From Pacificimonas flava (lineage in GTDB: Bacteria; Pseudomonadota; Alphaproteobacteria; Sphingomonadales; Sphingomonadaceae): 64,000 nt of DNA. Under the pieces are notes generated by a model that was not told the origin of the DNA, searched no databases, and worked only from the letters and a program-made list of their open reading frames with translations. The translations under genes and the position numbers were made by a program. The stretch is taken from NCBI RefSeq assembly GCF_000342165.1, contig NZ_AMRV01000008.1:62001-126000 (forward strand), in the 5' to 3' direction. Below, one piece after another: positions 20,374 through 28,509 of the stretch (within the stretch, counting starts at the first letter, position 1; each line of letters begins with the position of its first letter).

Positions 20374-23300
20374 ATGACGATTATGCGCTCGCTTCGAGCC
20401 GCGGTAACATGCGGCTGCTCCTACGCGGCAATCGCGCTGACCACCGCACTGTCTGCACAAACACCGGAACTGCCACTGAATACCGATGGTGAAGAGGCTG
20501 CCGGACCGGACTCTTCTGTCATCGTCGTTACTGGCTCACGACTTGAGCGAGACCCGAACGATGTTGCCCCGTCACCGATCACATCAATCTCGGCGCAGGA
20601 CATTCAGCAGACGGGCGTCGTCGATCCGGCCGAGGCTCTGCGAGAGATTCCTGCGCTGTCGCAGTCCGGCACGATCGTGGACTCCATCGAGAGGGGCAGC
20701 GGGGGTGTCGGGCAAGCGACGCTCGAACTGCGCGGTCTCGGCGCCAATCGTACGCTGGTGCTGGTAAACGGCAAGCGCCACGTCGCCGGCGTCGCAGGCT
20801 CGCAGATTGTCGACGTGGCCACTATCCCCACAGGCCTCATCGAATCCGTCGAGGTCCTGACCGGCGGCGCCTCTGCCGTCTACGGTGCAGACGCTGTTAC
20901 CGGCGTCGTCAATTACATATTGAAGGAGGATTTCGAGGGCATTTCAGCCAGCGGGCAGGTCGGCCTTTCGGAAGAAGGTGACGGGTTTACCGGTTCGGCC
21001 GACCTGACCATCGGCCGGAATTTCGCGGAGGGGCGCGGAAACATCACGCTTTCCGGCGGCTATTCCCGCATTGAGGAACTGCAGATGGAGGACCGCTCCT
21101 ATGCCGCCAACAATCGGATCGCCAATGCCGGCCTGACCTATGGCAGCCCCGACCTTCGCTTCCAGAAGGGCGACATTTCCGCCTCCTCGACCCCGTCCTT
21201 CTTCGATTATTTCACCGTCGATAATGGTCTGTATCCGTACGGGTTCTCGATCCCTCTACCGGGTTCGGAGACATATGACGAGATTTTCGGCGGGCGGGCG
21301 CCGACCGGTGCGGAGCAGGCCCTGATCGACCGCGCACTGGCCGCCCCGTCTAACGCGTTCGAGGCATTTCCCGCCTTCGCCATTTCGTCCAATTCCGGCC
21401 TCGTCTTCCGAAATGATTTCGGCTTCTTTCAAGCCGACGTGAACGGCAACGGGATTCAGGATTGCGAAGAGTCCTTCATCGGCTTCACCGGCTTTGGCGG
21501 CGGGGGCTGCTATGTCACCACCGAGGGCGGCGGCGTCCGCATCTTCGAGGACGGCACCATCGCCACCGCAACGAACCAGTTCGGCGGCGACGGTGCAGGC
21601 GAGAGCAACAGTCCGCAGTCACTCATCCCCGAGAACGAGCGCTATTACATCAACCTGCGTACATCCTTTGAGGTCTCGTCGACAGCCACGCTCTTCTTCG
21701 ACGGCAAATATGCCCGTTCCGATACCGTGACGCAGAACCCGTACAACACATTTTACGACAGCCTGCTCATCCGCCCCGACAATCCGTTCATTCCCGCTGT
21801 CCTGCAAGCCGATGCCGACGATGCCGGCGGCCTGCGTGTCTCCCGCGATTTCACGGACCTCGGCCCTGGTTTTACGGAGGCAGACCGCGAAACGTACCGC
21901 TTCGTGGTCGGCATCGAAGGGGAGATGACCGAGCATCTGGATTACGAACTCTACGCGAATTACGGACACTTCAAATCGGACGTCACATTCTCCAATTCCG
22001 TCCTCTACGACCGTCTGTTCGCGGCGCTCGACGCGGTCGACGAGGGGCAGTTCCTGACGGGAACCCCAAATGGCAATATCGTCTGCCGCTCCGATCTGGA
22101 CGGGGGCGCAAATCCCTATCCGGGAAGCGAGATCTTCCCTGTAATCGAACCCGGCTTCTTCACGTTCAATCCCGGCGACGGCCAATGTGCGCCGATCACC
22201 CTATTCAACGGCGCACAGTCGGTTTCGCAGGCCGGCGTGGATTTCATCACCACGCCGACAACGAACAAGTTCGAGCTCGACCAGTTCGTCGTGGCAGCGA
22301 GCCTGACCGGCGATCTCGGCACGATCGTCACCTTGCAGGGCGGAGCGCCGCAATTCGCTGTCGGCGTCGAAATGCGAAAGGAGGAAAGCACCTCCCGCTT
22401 CAACGATTTCACTCGCGGCATTCTTAAGATCGACACGATTGATGGCAGCGCCGGTGATTTTATCGGCGATATCAGCGGCAATCAGGCGCTTGATTTCGAT
22501 GCCTCTACCCGCACCTTCAATTCGGGCGGCGAATATAGCGTATTCGATGCCTTCACGGAGCTGAATCTGCCGATCCTGTCCGGCCGTCCGTTCTTTGAAT
22601 CGCTGGAGCTTGCAGGCGCCGCGCGCTTCTCGGATTACTCTACGGTCGGGCAGACATTCACCTGGAATGTGAACGGCATCTGGGCGCCTGTTCCCGACAT
22701 CCGCTTTCGCGCCACCTATGCCCAAGCCGTGCGGGCCCCGAACATCGCGGAATTGTTCGACCCCGCGCAGGGAACCGTTTTCCGTCCGATCGATCCTTGC
22801 GATGTGAACCAGATCCAGGTCCTGCGGCAGAGCGACCCCGCGCGCGCGGACATTCGTCAGGCGAACTGCCTGGCCGATGGCGCGCCAGCCGGATACACCG
22901 ATCCCCTGACGGCGCGCTTTCCCGGCACGACCGGCGGCAATCCCGACCTGCGGGAGGAGACCGCCAAGACCTGGACAGCCGGCGTTGTCCTGCAGCCGCG
23001 TTTCCTGCCCGGCCTGAGCCTGTCGGCCGATTACTACAACATCAGGATCAAGGACGCGGTCGGATCGGTATCCGCTCAGGACATTGTCGACCAATGCTAC
23101 GACAGCGCCACCTTTCCGAACCAGTTCTGCGGCCAGTTCGACCGCCGCTCCGACTTTGGGCTCGCGTTCTTGCGGCAGACGCAACTCAACTTCGGCCGTA
23201 TCGAGACGGCCGGGGTCGACGCGACCGCGATCTATCGCTTTGGCCTGGGACGAAACGATTTCACCCTTCGCACGAATGTCGGCTGGGTGGACAAGCTCGA

Positions 23301-23688
23301 TTATTTCTTCGATCCGGCCAACCCGGATGCTGTCGATCCGGAACTGAGCGAGCAGGGGCGGCCGGAATGGCAAGGTACCTTCTCGGCGGCCTGGCAGAAC
23401 GGCCCCTTCTCGCTACGCTACGGGCTACAGTATCTCGATTCCATGGCGCTGCGCGGAGTGGAGATCGAGACCGCGGACGTCGTAGCGGGACCGCGTGGAT
23501 TTGCGAAAGAATATTTCATTCACGACGCCACCGTCGGCTATGAATTTTCCGAGCGTATGCGTCTTTACGCCGGCGTGAACAATATCTCGGACGAAAAGCC
23601 GTTCCGGAACAGTTCAGCCTATCCGGTATCGCCCTATGGCCGTTATTATTTCCTCGGCCTCAGCGTGCAAACGGCGAACCTCTTCTGA
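20374..23688 (+). CDS. TonB-dependent outer-membrane receptor (1)
   Basis: A 1104-residue outer-membrane beta barrel with a plug domain, energised by TonB-ExbBD to import a scarce large substrate. Signal peptide (MRSLRAAVTCGCSYAAIALTTALSAQ), then a TonB-box-like SSVIVVTGSRL, plug features (GLGANRTLVLVNGKRH, VEVLTGGASAVYGADAVTGVVNY) and a C terminus ending in aromatic residues (YYFLGLSVQTANLF) as barrels do. GAGGGGGA precedes the ATG. It stands alone between divL and ahcY: no SusD, FecR/FecI or hydrolase lies beside it, so the substrate cannot be guessed. Confidence 0.95.
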   Translation: MTIMRSLRAAVTCGCSYAAIALTTALSAQTPELPLNTDGEEAAGPDSSVIVVTGSRLERDPNDVAPSPITSISAQDIQQTGVVDPAEALREIPALSQSGTIVDSIERGSGGVGQATLELRGLGANRTLVLVNGKRHVAGVAGSQIVDVATIPTGLIESVEVLTGGASAVYGADAVTGVVNYILKEDFEGISASGQVGLSEEGDGFTGSADLTIGRNFAEGRGNITLSGGYSRIEELQMEDRSYAANNRIANAGLTYGSPDLRFQKGDISASSTPSFFDYFTVDNGLYPYGFSIPLPGSETYDEIFGGRAPTGAEQALIDRALAAPSNAFEAFPAFAISSNSGLVFRNDFGFFQADVNGNGIQDCEESFIGFTGFGGGGCYVTTEGGGVRIFEDGTIATATNQFGGDGAGESNSPQSLIPENERYYINLRTSFEVSSTATLFFDGKYARSDTVTQNPYNTFYDSLLIRPDNPFIPAVLQADADDAGGLRVSRDFTDLGPGFTEADRETYRFVVGIEGEMTEHLDYELYANYGHFKSDVTFSNSVLYDRLFAALDAVDEGQFLTGTPNGNIVCRSDLDGGANPYPGSEIFPVIEPGFFTFNPGDGQCAPITLFNGAQSVSQAGVDFITTPTTNKFELDQFVVAASLTGDLGTIVTLQGGAPQFAVGVEMRKEESTSRFNDFTRGILKIDTIDGSAGDFIGDISGNQALDFDASTRTFNSGGEYSVFDAFTELNLPILSGRPFFESLELAGAARFSDYSTVGQTFTWNVNGIWAPVPDIRFRATYAQAVRAPNIAELFDPAQGTVFRPIDPCDVNQIQVLRQSDPARADIRQANCLADGAPAGYTDPLTARFPGTTGGNPDLREETAKTWTAGVVLQPRFLPGLSLSADYYNIRIKDAVGSVSAQDIVDQCYDSATFPNQFCGQFDRRSDFGLAFLRQTQLNFGRIETAGVDATAIYRFGLGRNDFTLRTNVGWVDKLDYFFDPANPDAVDPELSEQGRPEWQGTFSAAWQNGPFSLRYGLQYLDSMALRGVEIETADVVAGPRGFAKEYFIHDATVGYEFSERMRLYAGVNNISDEKPFRNSSAYPVSPYGRYYFLGLSVQTANLF

Positions 23689-23693
23689 TCTAG

Positions 23694-23729
23694 AAAAAGG
23701 GGCGCATTCCAACGGATGCGCCCCTTCCC
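23694..23729. terminator. Bidirectional intrinsic terminator between TonB receptor and ahcY
   Basis: A 9-bp stem GGGGCGCAT (23699-23707) / ATGCGCCCC (23716-23724) with an 8-nt loop. It has AAAAA just before it and a TT-CCC-TTT run after, so both rightward and leftward transcripts would end in a hairpin plus U-rich tail. It sits exactly between two convergent stop codons. Confidence 0.8.
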
Positions 23730-23749
23730 TTTGATGGTTCGCACAACGT

Positions 23750-25138
23750 TCAGTAGCGATACGCATCCGTCTTGAAGGGGCCGGTCTTTTCGACGCCGAT
23801 ATAGGCCGCCTGTTCGTCGGTGAGCTGCGTCAGCTTCGCGTTCAGCTTGTCGAGGTGCAGCTTGGCGACCTTCTCGTCGAGATGCTTCGGCAGGACGTAG
23901 ACCTGGTTCTCATAATCCTCGTAATTCTTCCACAGTTCGATCTGCGCCAGCACCTGGTTGGTGAAGCTGGCGGACATGACGAAGCTGGGATGGCCCGTCG
24001 CATTGCCGAGGTTGAGGAGGCGGCCCTGCGACAAAAGGATCATGCGGTGACCGTCCGGGAAAGTGTACATGTCCACCTGCGGCTTCACCTCCACCCGCTC
24101 CAGGTTCTTCAGCGCGCCGACCTGAATCTCATTGTCGAAATGGCCGATATTGCCGACGATCGCCATGTCCTTCATCTCGCGCATGTGATCGATGGTGATG
24201 ACATCCTTGTTGCCGGTCGTCGTCACGAAGATGTCGCCGTGCTTCACGGCCTCCTCCATGGTCATCACGGCAAAACCGTCCATCGAGGCCTGCAGCGCGC
24301 AGATGGGATCGATTTCGGTCACGATAACGCGGGCGCCGGCACCGCGCAGAGAGGCGGCGGAACCCTTGCCGACATCGCCGTAACCGGCGACGACCGCGAC
24401 CTTGCCGGCCATCATGACGTCCGTGCCGCGGCGGATGCCGTCGACCAGCGATTCCTTGCAGCCATATTTGTTGTCGAACTTCGACTTGGTGACGCTGTCG
24501 TTGACGTTGATCGCCGGGAACGGAAGCTTGCCCTTCTTGGCAAGATCGTAGAGGCGGTGAACGCCCGTCGTCGTCTCTTCCGAAACGCCGCGAATGGCAT
24601 CGCGGGTCTTCACGAAGAAGCCGGGGCTTTCCTTCAGGCGCATATTCAGCGCCTTCTGGAACTCCTCCTCCTCCTCGTTCTGCGGCGCGGGAAGCGCCTC
24701 GCCCTCTTCGACGCGGGCGCCCCAGATGATGTACATGGTCGCATCGCCGCCATCATCGAGGATCAGATTGCAGGGCTCGCCGTCCCACTGGAAGATCTTG
24801 TCGACATACTCCCAATATTCGGCGAGCGTCTCGCCCTTCTTGGCGAAGACGGGCACGCCCGATTCCGCTACGGCCGCCGCGGCGTGATCCTGGGTGGAAT
24901 AGATGTTGCAGCTGGCCCAGCGCACATCGGCCCCGAGCGCGGTCAGCGTCTCGATCAGCGCCGCCGTCTGGATCGTCATGTGCAGACAACCGGCAATGCG
25001 TGCGCCCTTCAGCGGCTTGGCGCTGCCGAATTCCTCGCGCGTCGCCATCAGGCCGGGCATTTCCGTCTCCGCGATGTCGAGTTCGGTGCGGCCATATTTG
25101 GCGAGGCTGATGTCGGCGATGATATAGTCGTCGGCCAT
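23750..25138 (-). CDS. ahcY: S-adenosylhomocysteine hydrolase
   Basis: AhcY reversibly cleaves S-adenosylhomocysteine to adenosine and homocysteine, relieving product inhibition of methyltransferases. The 462-residue protein is the long bacterial type with the roughly 40-residue acidic insertion ([17 protein letters not shown]). The NAD fold [15 protein letters not shown], the active-site [14 protein letters not shown] segment and the C-terminal KTDAYRY tail are intact. ATG at 25138 gives the usual start [12 protein letters not shown] perfect palindrome 80 bases upstream is a likely operator. Confidence 0.98.
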   Translation of the reverse strand: MADDYIIADISLAKYGRTELDIAETEMPGLMATREEFGSAKPLKGARIAGCLHMTIQTAALIETLTALGADVRWASCNIYSTQDHAAAAVAESGVPVFAKKGETLAEYWEYVDKIFQWDGEPCNLILDDGGDATMYIIWGARVEEGEALPAPQNEEEEEFQKALNMRLKESPGFFVKTRDAIRGVSEETTTGVHRLYDLAKKGKLPFPAINVNDSVTKSKFDNKYGCKESLVDGIRRGTDVMMAGKVAVVAGYGDVGKGSAASLRGAGARVIVTEIDPICALQASMDGFAVMTMEEAVKHGDIFVTTTGNKDVITIDHMREMKDMAIVGNIGHFDNEIQVGALKNLERVEVKPQVDMYTFPDGHRMILLSQGRLLNLGNATGHPSFVMSASFTNQVLAQIELWKNYEDYENQVYVLPKHLDEKVAKLHLDKLNAKLTQLTDEQAAYIGVEKTGPFKTDAYRY

Positions 25139-25218
25139 GGTCTGGGCTCCTGCGGGTCGCTATTCAAAGCGGGTTAGAAAATTGCGCACGGCATAAACGC
25201 TGTGCCCGCTTGGGGCAA

Positions 25219-25238
25219 ATATAAAGATTTCTTTATAT
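25219..25238. promoter_or_regulatory. Perfect palindromic operator upstream of ahcY (SahR/SamR-like)
   Basis: ATATAAAGA (25219-25227) and TCTTTATAT (25230-25238) form an exact 9-2-9 inverted repeat, an AT-rich island in a G+C-rich gap, 81 bases before the ahcY start and 21 bases before the end of yqgE. ArsR-family methionine-cycle regulators (SahR, SamR) are described as binding AT-rich palindromes of this general kind before ahcY and met genes; assignment to them here is inference. The regulator is not in the window. Confidence 0.6.
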
Positions 25239-25258
25239 GCCAAGAACCGGTGCCGGCC

Positions 25259-25819
25259 TCAGGCGTTCCCCGCCTTGGCCGACAGCATGCCGACGTCGAT
25301 CCCCTCTCCCGCAAAGGCGGTCTTCCAACGGTCCTCGATGGGCGTTTCCCACAGCAGGTCAGTGTCGCCCGCCGCCGGCATCCAGCCGTGCCGCGTCATT
25401 TCCGTTTCCAATTGCCCCTCGCCCCAGCCCGTATAGCCAAGCGCGATCATCCAACGAGCGGGCCCGTTGCCGCGCGCGATATCACGCAGAATGTCGAGCG
25501 TGGCCGTCAAAGCCCAGCGGCCCGCGACGGACAGCGTGCCCTGCCCCTCATAATCGGTCGAATGCAGCACGAACCCGCGCGCGGGTTCGACCGGTCCGCC
25601 GGCGAAGACCGGCGCCTTCGGCATGTCGCCAACCTCGATCTCGAGCTTCTCGAGAAGCCCGTGCGCGTCGACGTCGCCGCGAATATGGTTGACGACGATG
25701 CCGAGCGCCGCCTCCTCGTCATGCGAGCACACGGCGATCACCGCCCGCTCGAAGCGTTCGTCGCCCATGCCGGGCATGGAAAGCAGAAACTGTCCGGATT
25801 GAAATTGCGTGTCTGTCAT
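25259..25819 (-). CDS. YqgE/AlgH family protein
   Basis: A 186-residue conserved cytosolic protein (formerly DUF179). Family landmarks are GQFLLSMPGMGDERFERAV at the N terminus, the ALGIVVNHI strand, the FAGGPVEPARGFVLHS core and LGYTGWGEGQLETEM near the C terminus. The biochemical role of the family is not settled. It ends just upstream of the ahcY operator region and may be co-oriented with ahcY, but the palindrome between them argues for separate control. It starts divergently from the peroxiredoxin gene. Confidence 0.92.
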   Translation of the reverse strand: MTDTQFQSGQFLLSMPGMGDERFERAVIAVCSHDEEAALGIVVNHIRGDVDAHGLLEKLEIEVGDMPKAPVFAGGPVEPARGFVLHSTDYEGQGTLSVAGRWALTATLDILRDIARGNGPARWMIALGYTGWGEGQLETEMTRHGWMPAAGDTDLLWETPIEDRWKTAFAGEGIDVGMLSAKAGNA

Positions 25820-25964
25820 ATGGCCTGCCTACCCGCTAGGTGGCGCCCATGCCACGCCTGAACAAGAGGCAGCGCGGCATGAGCCCGGAACAAGCGCGCG
25901 GCCGCGTTCGCTTGATGGGCGAGCGATCTGGCGAGGGCAAAATCTTTCAGGAGGAAATGACACC

Positions 25965-26453
25965 ATGACCGTATCCGTAGGCGACACCATTCCCGAAGCG
26001 ACCCTGACGCGCATGACCAGCGAGGGGCCGCGCCCGGTGAACACCAAGGAATTTTTCGAGGGACGCACGGTTGCGCTGTTCGCCGTGCCGGGCGCCTTCA
26101 CGCCGACTTGCTCCGCGAAACACCTGCCCGGCTTTGTCGAGAAGGCCGACGATCTGAAGGGCAAGGGCGTCGACGAGATCGCCTGCGTGTCCGTCAACGA
26201 CACCTTCGTCATGGATGCCTGGGGCAAGAGCGCCGATGTGGGCGAAAAGATCACTATGCTCGCAGACGGCAATGGCGACTTCGCCGAGGCTCTCGGTCTG
26301 ACGATGGACGGTTCGGGTTTCGGCATGGGCAAGCGTTCGCAGCGCTACTCCATGATCGTGAAGGACGGCCGCGTCGCCGAGCTGAACCTGGAGCAACCGG
26401 GCGATTTCCGCGTATCCTCGGCGGAACATATGTTACAACAAATTTCCGGCTGA
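25965..26453 (+). CDS. Peroxiredoxin (Prx5 / glutaredoxin-type)
   Basis: A 162-residue thiol peroxidase that reduces hydrogen peroxide and alkyl hydroperoxides. Peroxidatic Cys49 lies in PGAFTPTCSAKHLPGF; the GKRSQRYSMIVKDGRV strand and a C-terminal FRVSSAEHML helix fit Prx5 proteins that use GSH/glutaredoxin or thioredoxin. No second resolving Cys in the usual atypical 2-Cys position is seen apart from the Cys in DEIACVSVND. AGGAGG lies 10 bases before the ATG at 25965. Confidence 0.95.
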   Translation: MTVSVGDTIPEATLTRMTSEGPRPVNTKEFFEGRTVALFAVPGAFTPTCSAKHLPGFVEKADDLKGKGVDEIACVSVNDTFVMDAWGKSADVGEKITMLADGNGDFAEALGLTMDGSGFGMGKRSQRYSMIVKDGRVAELNLEQPGDFRVSSAEHMLQQISG

Positions 26454-26523
26454 TCGGCGGACCGTGCGGGGGCGTCTTTCGTTGGGGATGAGACACCTCT
26501 CTCTCCGACGAAGGACCCCTTTC

Positions 26524-27699
26524 ATGTTCTCCAACCACAAAGCCCTGTCCGATCAGACGATCGTCATCACCGGCGCGTCGAGCGGCATCGGTCTCGCGAC
26601 GGCCTATCGTGCTGCTGACGCAGGCGCGAACGTCGTTCTCTCCGCCCGAAACGCAGAGGCGCTGGCCGATGCGGCACGCTCGATCGAGTCTCGCGGCGGT
26701 GAGGCGGCGTGGGTCGCTGTGGACATTGGCGAGCCCGACGCGGCCGAGCGCATCGGGGCGTGTGCCCAAGAGCGGTTCGGCGGTTTCGACAGCTGGGTGA
26801 ACAACGCTGCCGCCGCCATGTTCGCGCCTCTTCTTAAAACGGACATGGACGAACATCGCCGCATTTTCGACACCGGCTATTTCGGTCTCGTGAGTGCAAG
26901 CCAGTATGCCGCCCGAAAGCTGAAGGACCGGGGCGGCGCCATTATCAATGTCGGTTCCGTGCTTTCGGAACGATCGGTGCCGATCCAGGGCGCCTATTCG
27001 GCCATGAAACACGCCGTCGCCGGATTTACCGAGGCGCTGAGGATGGAACTGGAAGCGGAGGACGCGCCCATTTCCGTTACGCTGATCAAGCCGAACGGGA
27101 TGCAGACCCCCTATCCCGAACATGCCCATAGTGAACTCGACAAGCCGCCGCGCATCCCGCCTGTCGTCTACGATCCGCGCCTCGTCGCGAAGGCCATCTG
27201 CCATGCTTGCGCGCATCCGAAACGGGACATCACCGTCGGCGGTCAGGGGCTCGTACTGACGAAGGGCGGCAATATCGCGCCGCGTCTGATGGACAAGGTG
27301 ATGGAGACGTTCTTCGGCGAATCCGGCCAGACCGACGAGACGCCCGCACGGCCCGGTATGCGCGACAATCTGTTCGAGCCGCGCCGCGACGGTAGCGTCG
27401 ATGGCAACAAGGATCATTATGTTCGCCGCACCTCACTGGCGCTGGAGGCGCAGTTGCATCCATGGCGAACCGCAGCCATTGCCGGCGGGGCTGCATTGCT
27501 GGGCGCCGCGGCGCTGAAACGCAGAAACCACGCGCACGCATCCGGCCGTCCCAGTTTCGGCAGTGATCGCGGCTCTGGCGATGGTGCCCGGCGCGGGAAC
27601 GGCGCTCATCAGCCGGACGGGCGCGACAGTAGCGCGCAATACCAAGCCGGCATCGCGGACGAACAGATGGTGCCGGAACGAGCCAGCTCCCCCGCCTAA
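26524..27699 (+). CDS. Short-chain dehydrogenase/reductase with C-terminal tail
   Basis: NAD(P)-dependent Rossmann oxidoreductase. Cofactor motif TGASSGIG at residues 16-23, the structural NNAAA, and the catalytic Tyr158/Lys162 in AYSAMKHA. The core ends near residue 265; about 125 further residues follow, with a short hydrophobic stretch (TAAIAGGAALLGAAAL, about residues 315-332) and then a polar Gly/Arg/Ser-rich tail. Such tails suggest membrane attachment. Its stop overlaps the convergent stop of the SIMPL gene by 4 bases. Substrate unknown. Confidence 0.9.
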   Translation: MFSNHKALSDQTIVITGASSGIGLATAYRAADAGANVVLSARNAEALADAARSIESRGGEAAWVAVDIGEPDAAERIGACAQERFGGFDSWVNNAAAAMFAPLLKTDMDEHRRIFDTGYFGLVSASQYAARKLKDRGGAIINVGSVLSERSVPIQGAYSAMKHAVAGFTEALRMELEAEDAPISVTLIKPNGMQTPYPEHAHSELDKPPRIPPVVYDPRLVAKAICHACAHPKRDITVGGQGLVLTKGGNIAPRLMDKVMETFFGESGQTDETPARPGMRDNLFEPRRDGSVDGNKDHYVRRTSLALEAQLHPWRTAAIAGGAALLGAAALKRRNHAHASGRPSFGSDRGSGDGARRGNGAHQPDGRDSSAQYQAGIADEQMVPERASSPA

Positions 27700-28490
27700 T
27701 CGGCGAGGACGAAATCGCCCCAGACCCGCGTGGACACCTCCAGACTGCCGGCCTCCAGCGGTGTCGGGGCAGCCGGGGCTGCGCTGTAGCGCCCTCCGGC
27801 AATGCGGCTGCCGGTGATAACGACCCGCCCCTCATCACCGCTACCGCGCCGGTGGTCGCCGATGAAGACGATGCGCGCGACACGCTTGCCGAGCGCGGCG
27901 GCATAATCCTCCGCCTCGGCCCGTAGGGTCGCGATGGCATCGGCGCGCGCGTCCCGTGCCGCCTCTTCATCATCCTGCAGAACAAAATCCGGGCCGTTCA
28001 CACTGTTGGCCCCCGCTGCGAAAACCTCTCCGATGAGCGCAGAGGCTCTGTCGAGATCACGAATTCGGATCTCTACGGCGTTCGATGCGACATAGCCGGT
28101 GATGCGCGGCGGGTCGTCCCCAGGAACCCGGGGCGCACGCGCGCCCCCATCCTCCCCGGCAAAACGCGGCGAGACATTTATACGCTGCGTCTGGACATCC
28201 CGGTCCTCCACGCCCCCGGCCTTCGCCTCTGCAACGATCCGCGCCGCAGCCGCATTGTTCGCGGCCATCGCGGCTGCCACCGTTTCCCCCGCGGTCACGA
28301 CGCCCGCGGACATGATGGCAAGGTCAGGGACGGCGTCCGATCGACCCTCGGCGGAGAGCTGGAGCAGCGTCTCGCCCTGAGCCAGAACAGGCGCCTGCGC
28401 CGACGCCGGATATGAACCGACGGCGGCGCTGGCGAGAACAAGGGCGGCGAGGCCCGCAAGGGAGCGGCATGCGCCTGCACATACGGTCAT
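27696..28490 (-). CDS. SIMPL domain (DUF541) secreted protein
   Basis: A 264-residue periplasmic or outer-membrane-associated protein. A signal peptide (SLAGLAALVLASAAVGSYPASAQ) precedes a SIMPL/DUF541 domain, recognisable by VPDLAIMSAGVVTAGETVAAAMAAN, the KAGGVEDRDVQTQRINVSP strand and the C-terminal ARADAIATLRAEAEDYAAALG helix. The family (BP26, mammalian SIMPL) forms channel-like oligomers; its task in Gram-negative bacteria is poorly defined, with oxidative-stress roles proposed. It lies 19 bases after the M2 peptidase stop on the same strand. Confidence 0.88.
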   Translation of the reverse strand: MTVCAGACRSLAGLAALVLASAAVGSYPASAQAPVLAQGETLLQLSAEGRSDAVPDLAIMSAGVVTAGETVAAAMAANNAAAARIVAEAKAGGVEDRDVQTQRINVSPRFAGEDGGARAPRVPGDDPPRITGYVASNAVEIRIRDLDRASALIGEVFAAGANSVNGPDFVLQDDEEAARDARADAIATLRAEAEDYAAALGKRVARIVFIGDHRRGSGDEGRVVITGSRIAGGRYSAAPAAPTPLEAGSLEVSTRVWGDFVLAD

Positions 28491-28509
28491 TCGACCCTCC
28501 TCCCTTGGC

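Noticed and set aside
25139-25258. SAH or SAM riboswitch upstream of ahcY
   Set aside because: I could not find the conserved pairing or loop sequences of known SAH/SAM classes; the obvious element is a DNA-style palindrome.
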